A stretch of 64,000 nucleotides of DNA, taken from LMUY01 sp964235495 (GTDB lineage Bacteria; Pseudomonadota; Alphaproteobacteria; Acetobacterales; Acetobacteraceae). The position numbers and the translations under genes are program-made. The stretch covers positions 37,236 to 101,235 of the forward strand of contig CAXSAX010000009.1 of assembly GCA_964235495.1 (NCBI GenBank), given 5' to 3'. This document shows, in pieces, positions 58,821-64,000 of the stretch (positions are counted from its first letter, which is position 1; every line of letters begins with the position of its first letter). The notes under the pieces are model-generated. The model was not told the origin of the DNA. It did not search any database and saw only the letters and a list, made by a program, of their open reading frames with translations.

Positions 58821-59179
58821 CACCTGGCCAGCCCGAGCAGGTCGGCGCGGTGCGACAGCAGCCGCAGCCATGCCTCGTCCAGGCTGCGCCCCGCCACGAC
58901 GTGGGCCAGGCGGAACTGGCGCAGCCCCAGCTCCCAGCGGCGCAGGTCGTTGCCCAGGGCGCCCCCGAACAGGAACACGCCGAACGCCAGCACGGGGCGC
59001 AGCGGCGGCGGGGGCAGCAGGCAGGCGAGGAATAGGGCGGCCAAGCTCAACGCGGCCACGATCCAGCTGGCGTGCCGGGCCAGCCAGAGCGGGCCGAACA
59101 GCAGCGCCCCCCAGCTCCAGCCCTCGCGCACCAGCACGGGCGGGCGGGCCGGATGCAGGTGGGCGGTGTAGGTCCTCAC
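58820..59179 (-). CDS. DUF2628 small membrane protein
   Basis: 119 residues from GTG, overlapping the hisB stop by 4 nt. Characteristic DUF2628 opening VRTYTAHLHPARPPVLVREG, then WSWGALLFGPLWLARHASW with hydrophobic segments (IVAALSLAALFLACLL and VLAFGVFLFGGALGNDLRRW). It is often found between hisB and hisH in alphaproteobacteria. Function unknown. It ends with the hisH ATG sharing one base. Confidence 0.85.
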   Translation of the reverse strand: MRTYTAHLHPARPPVLVREGWSWGALLFGPLWLARHASWIVAALSLAALFLACLLPPPPLRPVLAFGVFLFGGALGNDLRRWELGLRQFRLAHVVAGRSLDEAWLRLLSHRADLLGLAR

Positions 59180-59766
59180 AGCGAGCCCTTGGTGGACGGG
59201 ATGGCCCCAGGCGCGCGCAGGTCGGCCTCGACGGCCATGCGCAGCGCCCGGGCCAGTGCCTTGAAGCAGCCTTCGGCGATGTGGTGGGCGTTGCGCCCGG
59301 CCTTGGCCGTCACGTGCAGGGTGAGCAGCGCGTTGTGGGCGAAGGCGCGGAAGAACTCCTCGAACAGCTCCGTGTCCATGGTGCCGATGGTGGAAACCTG
59401 GAACACCACCGACCAGGCCAGCAGCGGCCGGCCGGAGATGTCCACCGCGGCCTCCACCAGCGCCTCGTCCATCGGCACCAGCGCCTGGCCGTAGCGCCGG
59501 ATGCCGCGCTTGTCGCCCACCGCCTGCGCGAAGGCCTGCCCCAGCACGATGCCCACGTCCTCCACCGTGTGGTGGTCGTCGATGTGCAGGTCGCCGGTCG
59601 CCTGCACCTCCAGGTCGAACAGGGCGTGGCGGGCCAGCAGGCTCAGCATGTGGTCCAGGAAGCCGACCCCGGTGGACAGCTCGGACACGCCGGTGCCGTC
59701 CAGCTCCAGCCGCAGGCGGATGTCGGTTTCGCTGGTGGCGCGGGACAGGCTGGCGGACCGGGGCAT
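59176..59766 (-). CDS. hisB: Imidazoleglycerol-phosphate dehydratase
   Basis: 196 residues, sixth step of histidine synthesis; a manganese-dependent lyase. The two metal-binding histidine clusters are HIDDHHTVEDVGIVLGQA and NAHHIAEGCFKALARALR, which is the family signature. GVGFLDHMLSLLARHALFD is also conserved. The ATG giving MPRSASLSRATSE was chosen; upstream codons are not conserved in type. It is the first gene of hisB-DUF2628-hisH-GNAT. It is divergent from the small gene at 59859. Confidence 0.96.
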   Translation of the reverse strand: MPRSASLSRATSETDIRLRLELDGTGVSELSTGVGFLDHMLSLLARHALFDLEVQATGDLHIDDHHTVEDVGIVLGQAFAQAVGDKRGIRRYGQALVPMDEALVEAAVDISGRPLLAWSVVFQVSTIGTMDTELFEEFFRAFAHNALLTLHVTAKAGRNAHHIAEGCFKALARALRMAVEADLRAPGAIPSTKGSL

Positions 59767-59858
59767 GCACGATGAATAGCGCAATTCGCCCGTTTTGTCC
59801 CGCCCCAGCGAACCCGGCGGCGGTTTCGCGCGTCTGCCCCCGGCAACGGAGACGCACC

Positions 59859-60041
59859 ATGCCCGAAACGGACGCATCCAAGGACGAGAAGCCGGCCCTG
59901 CCCGGCAACCACGGCCAGTTCGGCGAGAACAACGCGACGGAGGACTACAAGCCGCTCGAGAACCAGCCCGCCCCGGCGCAGCCCGGCGCCCAACCCGGCG
60001 ACGGCGGCCCGCAGCAGACCAACGCGGGCGAGCGCTCCTGA
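59859..60041 (+). CDS. Small disordered protein (60 aa)
   Basis: 60 residues, beginning MPETDASKDEKPALPGNH and rich in Pro, Gln, Asn and Gly, with almost no hydrophobic residues, so it is probably unfolded. A GGAG lies before the ATG. Its stop overlaps the ATG of the next gene by 1 nt (TGATG), suggesting the two are expressed together. Family not recognised. Confidence 0.7.
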   Translation: MPETDASKDEKPALPGNHGQFGENNATEDYKPLENQPAPAQPGAQPGDGGPQQTNAGERS

Positions 60042-60565
60042 TGGCGTCGGTGGAGGACCTGGCCCGGCAGCACGGCGTCAGCCCCGAAGCCGTGCGGGTG
60101 CTGCAGGATGCGCTGCGCCGCGGCGGCGGGCGGCAGGCGCAGTTCAGCCACCCGGAGCTGGGCGGCATGGGCCAATGGTCCGCCGGCGGCATGACGCAGG
60201 TGGGCGACATGTTCAACGCCAAGCTGAAGAACACGGTGAACGACCTGTGCAGCACACTGGCGAAGCAGGCGGCGAGCGAGCCCCCGCCCGCGTCCCCGCC
60301 CTCGCCAGCGCCGCACGGCGGCAGCGACTGGTGGCCGGACGGGCTGGGCCGGCCTTCCGCCACCGGGTCGCAGAACGGGATGCGTTACGCCTGCTTCCCC
60401 GAGGCGCGCCGGGTCGCGGTGGAGCAGGCCGGCCGCGTGACGCTGTACGACAGCGGCGAGCACCGCATCAGCGGCGTGTCGCAGCAGCAGAGCGGCACCC
60501 AGGAGCTGAGCTTCAGCAGCCAGAACGGCCAGGTGCGCGCCTCCGACCTGCCGGTGGCCGGCTGA
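60041..60565 (+). CDS. Uncharacterised protein with N-terminal helical segment
   Basis: 174 residues. The N-terminal part (VEDLARQHGVSPEAVRVLQD, then SHPELGGMGQWSAGGMTQVG and DMFNAKLKNTVNDLCSTLA) looks like a short helical domain followed by a Gly/Met segment in the manner of SHOCT-containing proteins; a Pro/Ser-rich linker separates it from a C-terminal strand-rich part (MRYACFPEARRVAVEQAGRV). No signal peptide or membrane segment. Coupled to the 60-residue gene. It lies 4 nt from the convergent kup stop. Function unknown. Confidence 0.75.
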   Translation: MASVEDLARQHGVSPEAVRVLQDALRRGGGRQAQFSHPELGGMGQWSAGGMTQVGDMFNAKLKNTVNDLCSTLAKQAASEPPPASPPSPAPHGGSDWWPDGLGRPSATGSQNGMRYACFPEARRVAVEQAGRVTLYDSGEHRISGVSQQQSGTQELSFSSQNGQVRASDLPVAG

Positions 60566-60569
60566 GCGG

Positions 60570-62483
60570 CTACAGCTCCAGGTCCACCCCGACCTTGACG
60601 ACCTGGTTCGGCGGCAGGTGGAAGTACTCCACCGGGTCGAGCCCGGTGCCGCCGAGGAACAGGTAGCCGCGGCGCAGCCAGGCCTTCAGCCAGGGCATGT
60701 CCTGGGTGTCGATCACCTCGGGCAGGAAGAACACGGCGCCGCCGATGTCGAACGGCAGGCCCTCCGCCAGCGCCTTGGACAGGTCCGGCGGATACATGAA
60801 GCCGAAGCGCGCGACGCCGCGGTAGATGCCGCCGCCGAGGTCCTCGATGCTGAGCCGCTCCGAGGACGAGACGTGCGGCTGCTTGGTGGTCTCGATGCGC
60901 AGCAGCAGCACGTTCTCATGCTCCACGTGGCTGCGCAGCCAGGCCTGGCGGCCGACCAGCGGCACCCGGTCCGGGCTTTCGGTCAGGAACACCGCGCCGC
61001 CTTCCTCGCGCGCCTTCCAGCCTTTCGCCATCGCCTGGAACTCAGGCAACGGCATCGCCCAGCCAGCCAGCGCCTTGCGGACGCGGGAGCGGCCCAGGGT
61101 CCAAACGGTGAGCACGGCGAACACCAGCCCGCCGATCAGCAGCGGCACCCAGGCGCCGGACAGCAGCTTGGCCAGGTTCGCGCCGAGGAACGCGCCGTCC
61201 ACCAGCAGGAACGCCCCCACCAGCGGCGCCGCCCGCCCCAGCGACCAGCCCCACACCCGGCGCGCCACCACGAAGAAGGTGATGGAGGTGACCGTCATGG
61301 TGCCGATCACCGCCAGGCCGTAGGCCGAGCCGAGCGCCGCGGAGGAGCGGAAGCCGAGCACCAGCGCCAGGCAGCCGATCATCAGGGCGTAGTTGATCAC
61401 GGGCATGTAGATCTGCCCCTTCTCCCGCTCGGAGGTGTGCACCACGGCGTAGCGGGGGGCGAACCCCATGTTGATCGCCTGCTGCGTCAGCGAGAACGCG
61501 CCGGAGATCAGCGCCTGGGAGGCGATCACGGTGGCGGCTGTGGAGATCGCCACCGCCGGGTAGAGCGCCCAGCCCGGCATGATGGCGAAGAACGGGTTGC
61601 TGGCGGCGCCCGGGTCCTGCAGCAGGCGGGCGCCCTGGCCGAGGTAGTTCAGCCCGAGCGCCGGCAGCACGATCAGGTACCAGGCCGTCACGATCGGCCG
61701 CCGGCCGAAATGCCCGAGGTCGGCGAACAGCGCCTCGGTGCCGGAGAAGCACAGCACCACCGCGCCGAGCACGGCGTAGCCGGCCCAGCCGTTGCCGGTG
61801 AGCAGGCGCAGGCCGGCCAGCGGGTTGAACGCCGCCAGCACCGCCGGGTGCTGCACCGCGCTGGCCGCCCCGACGGCCGCGATCATGCCGAACCACAGCA
61901 GCATGACCGGGCCGAAGAACCGCCCGACCTTCTCCGTGCCCCAGTGCTGCACCAGGAACAGCGCCACCAGGATGCCGGCGGCGAGCGGCACCACGAAGGG
62001 CGTGAAGCGGGGGCTGGCGACCTCCAGCCCCTCGACCGCCGACAGCACGGAGATGGCGGGGGTGACCACGCCGTCACCGTACAGCAGGGCGGAGCCGAAC
62101 AGCACCAGCAAGGTGAGCAGGCCGGGCCGGGCGTATGGCTGCGCCGGCACCCGGGTGCGGATCAGCCCCAGCATGGCCAGCGTGCCGCCCTCGCCGTCAT
62201 GGTCGGCGCGCAGGATGAAGCCCACGTACTTGACGCAGACCACCAGCAGGACCGACCAGATGATCAGCGACAGGATGCCGATGATCAGCGCCGGGTTTCT
62301 GGCGAAGTCCGGGTTGTCCTTGAAGCACTGCTGCACGGCGTAGAGCGGGCTGGTGCCGATGTCGCCGAACACGACGCCCAGCGCGCCCAGCGTCATGACG
62401 GGCAGCGCGCGCCCGCCCTCGGCCCGCGGAGCGGACCCGGCGTCGAACGCGGAGCGGTCTGGCGAGAGCGACGATGACGACAT
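60570..62483 (-). CDS. kup: Low-affinity potassium transporter Kup
   Basis: 637 residues, twelve membrane segments and a C-terminal cytoplasmic domain. Family signature GALGVVFGDIGTSPLYAVQQ near the N terminus, followed by ADHDGEGGTLAMLGLI, and FSGTEALFADLGHFGRRPI. A proton-coupled K+ importer that is useful at low pH, which fits an acid-living organism. ATG start giving MSSSSLSPDRS. It appears to be transcribed alone. Confidence 0.95.
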   Translation of the reverse strand: MSSSSLSPDRSAFDAGSAPRAEGGRALPVMTLGALGVVFGDIGTSPLYAVQQCFKDNPDFARNPALIIGILSLIIWSVLLVVCVKYVGFILRADHDGEGGTLAMLGLIRTRVPAQPYARPGLLTLLVLFGSALLYGDGVVTPAISVLSAVEGLEVASPRFTPFVVPLAAGILVALFLVQHWGTEKVGRFFGPVMLLWFGMIAAVGAASAVQHPAVLAAFNPLAGLRLLTGNGWAGYAVLGAVVLCFSGTEALFADLGHFGRRPIVTAWYLIVLPALGLNYLGQGARLLQDPGAASNPFFAIMPGWALYPAVAISTAATVIASQALISGAFSLTQQAINMGFAPRYAVVHTSEREKGQIYMPVINYALMIGCLALVLGFRSSAALGSAYGLAVIGTMTVTSITFFVVARRVWGWSLGRAAPLVGAFLLVDGAFLGANLAKLLSGAWVPLLIGGLVFAVLTVWTLGRSRVRKALAGWAMPLPEFQAMAKGWKAREEGGAVFLTESPDRVPLVGRQAWLRSHVEHENVLLLRIETTKQPHVSSSERLSIEDLGGGIYRGVARFGFMYPPDLSKALAEGLPFDIGGAVFFLPEVIDTQDMPWLKAWLRRGYLFLGGTGLDPVEYFHLPPNQVVKVGVDLEL

Positions 62484-62550
62484 GCGGTATCCTCGCCGGA
62501 AAACTCAGGGCATCGAAGCTATGGCAGCCCCGGCGCGGGTTGTCGCGGGT

Positions 62551-62730
62551 TCAGCCGTCCTCGCGCTGGCTGGCGTCGAGCGCGCGGCGGGCCTGCTCCG
62601 CCAGCATCCGCTCGCGCTCCCGCTCGGCGGCGGTGCGGCCGTGGCGCGCCCGGTTGGCCGCGGCCTCGGCGGCCTCCGCCTGCCGCAGCTTGGCCTTGCG
62701 GGCCCGCCGCAGGTTGACGATCTCCGCCAT
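62551..62730 (-). CDS. DUF4169 family small protein
   Basis: 59 residues, almost all helical and strongly charged: MAEIVNLRRARKAKLRQAEA, then ANRARHGRTAAEREREERM-type sequence with many Arg/Glu/Ala. The opening 'MAEIVNLRRARKAK' is diagnostic of DUF4169, a small alphaproteobacterial family of unknown function. It is upstream of kup on the same strand, 67 nt before its start. Confidence 0.85.
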   Translation of the reverse strand: MAEIVNLRRARKAKLRQAEAAEAAANRARHGRTAAERERERMLAEQARRALDASQREDG

Positions 62731-62851
62731 CGCGCGTCAGGCTCTCGCGGTGGCGGCGGCGAAAAGGTCAACCCTCGGCCACGAAGGCGTGAAAACCAAC
62801 GCGAGCCAAGTGCGTTTCGACTGCGAAGCAACATCGGAAAGGGTGTCCGCC

Positions 62852-63001
62852 ATGGGTACCATTCTCGTCATCATCCTTATCGTCCTGCTGCTGGGCGGCG
62901 GCGGATACGGCTACAGTTCCGGCTGGGGCTATGGGCCGACCGGCGGCATCGGCCTCATCGTGCTGATCCTGGTCGTGCTGCTGGTGCTCGGCCGCATCTA
63001 G
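62852..63001 (+). CDS. DUF3309 family small membrane peptide
   Basis: 49 residues from ATG. Two hydrophobic segments (TILVIILIVLLLGG and GIGLIVLILVVLLVLGRI) flank a glycine/tyrosine-rich loop (GYGYSSGWGYGPTGG). This is the DUF3309 pattern, found in many Alphaproteobacteria and often induced by stress. GGAAAG lies before the start at about 11 nt. Function unknown; it is monocistronic and divergent from DUF4169. Confidence 0.85.
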   Translation: MGTILVIILIVLLLGGGGYGYSSGWGYGPTGGIGLIVLILVVLLVLGRI

Positions 63002-63153
63002 CCGGCTGAGGCGAGGCGTCGTGGCCCGGCGTGCGGCCATGGCGCGCTTCAGGGCTGCGCCGCCTGGGTCGCCGGCGTTCCGCCCGCAGCCCTGCCGCGC
63101 CAGCCCGGTCAGCGTTCGCAGGCCGCGCGGGGAGGGTGGGGTTTCCCAAGCCG

Positions 63154-63858
63154 TCACGGGCCCGCCCGCAGCAAGGTGGCGCCGTGCCGCCCCAGCCAGG
63201 CGGCGCAGTCCGGCCAGTCCGGCGCCAGGGCCTCGACCAGCCGCCAGAACTGCGGGCCGTGGTTCATGTGCCGCAGGTGCGCCAGCTCATGCGCCACCAC
63301 GTAGTGCTGCACCCGCGGCGGCGCCATCACCAGCCGCCACTGGAACATGACGGCTCCGGCGGCGGTGCAGCTGCCCCAGCGGCTGCGCGTGTCGCGCAGC
63401 GCGATCCGGCTCGGATGCAGGCCCGTCTCGGCCGCCAGCCCCGCCGCCAGCGCGCCCAGGCGGCGGCGCGCCTCCGCGCGGAGCAGGTCGGCCACGCGCC
63501 GGGCCAGGAAAGCCCGGTCCCCGGCGACGTGAACCTCGCCCGGCGCCAGCCAAGCCCCGCCCCGGCCGGCTGGGACGTGGCGCACGATGTGGGGCTCGCC
63601 GCCGACCGGGATGGCCGCACCCTCGGCAAAGGCCAGCGACGGCGGCAGCGCAGCCAGCTTGTCGCCGACCCAGCCCGCATGGGCGGCCAGCAGGCGCAGG
63701 CCGTCCGAGCGGCTGGCGCGGAGGGGAAGGGTGACGATCACGGCGCCAGCCCGGGCATCGACCCGCAGGCCGACCCGGCGCGCGCGCGGGTCGCGCCGCC
63801 ACCGCACGGCGGTGGGGCCGTGGGGAAGATCGACCATCTCGCTGAGGTGTTGCGCCAC
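63154..63858 (-). CDS. YgjP-type (M48-related) zinc metallopeptidase
   Basis: 234 residues. The zinc motif is VVAHELAHLRHMNHGPQFWR (HExxH plus a downstream His in NHGPQFW), with the preceding RDTRSRWGSCTAAGAVMFQW, which is the YgjP/DUF45 signature. Enzymes of this type are believed to be soluble zinc proteases of unknown substrate. It has no signal peptide. ATG gives MAQHLSEMVDLP. Confidence 0.9.
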   Translation of the reverse strand: MAQHLSEMVDLPHGPTAVRWRRDPRARRVGLRVDARAGAVIVTLPLRASRSDGLRLLAAHAGWVGDKLAALPPSLAFAEGAAIPVGGEPHIVRHVPAGRGGAWLAPGEVHVAGDRAFLARRVADLLRAEARRRLGALAAGLAAETGLHPSRIALRDTRSRWGSCTAAGAVMFQWRLVMAPPRVQHYVVAHELAHLRHMNHGPQFWRLVEALAPDWPDCAAWLGRHGATLLRAGP

Positions 63859-63929
63859 GCGATCAGCATGGCGGCCCGGCTGAGTCGTGGCAAATCCTTG
63901 GGAAAGGGCCGCTGCGGAGTGTCGCCGGC

Positions 63930-64000
63930 TTACCCGCTATCGGGCGGCGGCGGTTCGTTGATGATGCGCAGCAGCTCGGCATCCGACATGCGGGCATAGT
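63930..64000 (-). CDS. C-terminal end of a gene entering from the right (partial)
   Basis: An open frame enters from the right edge and ends in YARMSDAELLRIINEPPPPD followed by SG and a TAA stop. The residues look like a true protein tail (acidic helix and Pro run). Either the C terminus of a longer protein or a very short gene from the ATG inside it. Family not identified. Confidence 0.4.
   Translation of the reverse strand, partial: YARMSDAELLRIINEPPPPDSG

Noticed and set aside
1..64000. CRISPR arrays, insertion sequences or prophage genes
   Set aside because: No regular spacer-repeat array, transposase or phage-type protein was seen; repeats present are short tandem or dispersed intergenic elements.

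Overview
The window is GC-rich chromosomal DNA from an alphaproteobacterium, most likely an Acetobacteraceae-type member of the Rhodospirillales. The evidence is the housekeeping block fpg / ubiE-coaBC-dut, rpsT-dnaA-dnaN-recF-gyrB, two acid-type sedolisin (S53) proteases, a TonB-ExbB-ExbD-ExbD system, and small alphaproteobacterial families (DUF4169, DUF3309, DUF1640, DUF2975). Family placement is inference; no rRNA or tRNA gene was found to anchor it. I saw no phage, transposase or CRISPR array.

Layout. 1-4.4 kb: a DUF4175 membrane protein (cut by the edge), lysA, an outer-membrane porin and a flavin reductase-like protein. 4.5-8.2 kb: a 23-codon ORF with an extraordinary ribosome binding site, then a glycosyltransferase facing an overlapping operon of acyl-CoA dehydrogenase-like, PIG-L deacetylase and NodS-like methyltransferase genes. 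8.3-13.7 kb: an exported sedolisin and a NitT/TauT-type ABC transporter without a binding protein. 13.9-18.8 kb: a stand-alone CZB domain, dut-coaBC-ubiE, fpg, a coiled-coil membrane protein and an enoyl-CoA hydratase. 18.9-27.9 kb: rpsT, dnaA, dnaN, a PEP-CTERM protein sitting between dnaN and recF, recF, gyrB, an unknown gene and an SDR. 28-31.6 kb: an aldehyde dehydrogenase and an S46 dipeptidyl-peptidase.

31.7-48.5 kb is the most interesting part. A 22-codon ORF precedes a TPR protein. Convergent to them runs an apparent operon tonB-exbB-exbD-exbD-M3 oligopeptidase-MFS exporter. Divergent from tonB come a periplasmic TPR protein, a TonB-dependent receptor with a base-composition dip in its barrel, and a complete peptide-type ABC importer (binding protein, two permeases, fused double ATPase). 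With the S46 peptidase just upstream and the second sedolisin just downstream, this reads as a route for breaking down, importing and digesting peptides, possibly with a dedicated small peptide of its own. The linkage is inference from layout.

48.5-64 kb: a DUF2975/HTH pair, a second sedolisin, an RND efflux pair whose two genes are joined by a 12-bp tandem repeat that forms a 16-codon mini-ORF, a GDE-type glycosidase, hisB-DUF2628-hisH-GNAT, two small genes, kup, DUF4169, DUF3309, a YgjP-type metallopeptidase and a fragment at the right edge.

Genes are tightly packed, with many 1-4 nt ATGA/GTGA/TGATG overlaps. Because of the high GC content almost every real gene has long antisense open frames, which were left out.
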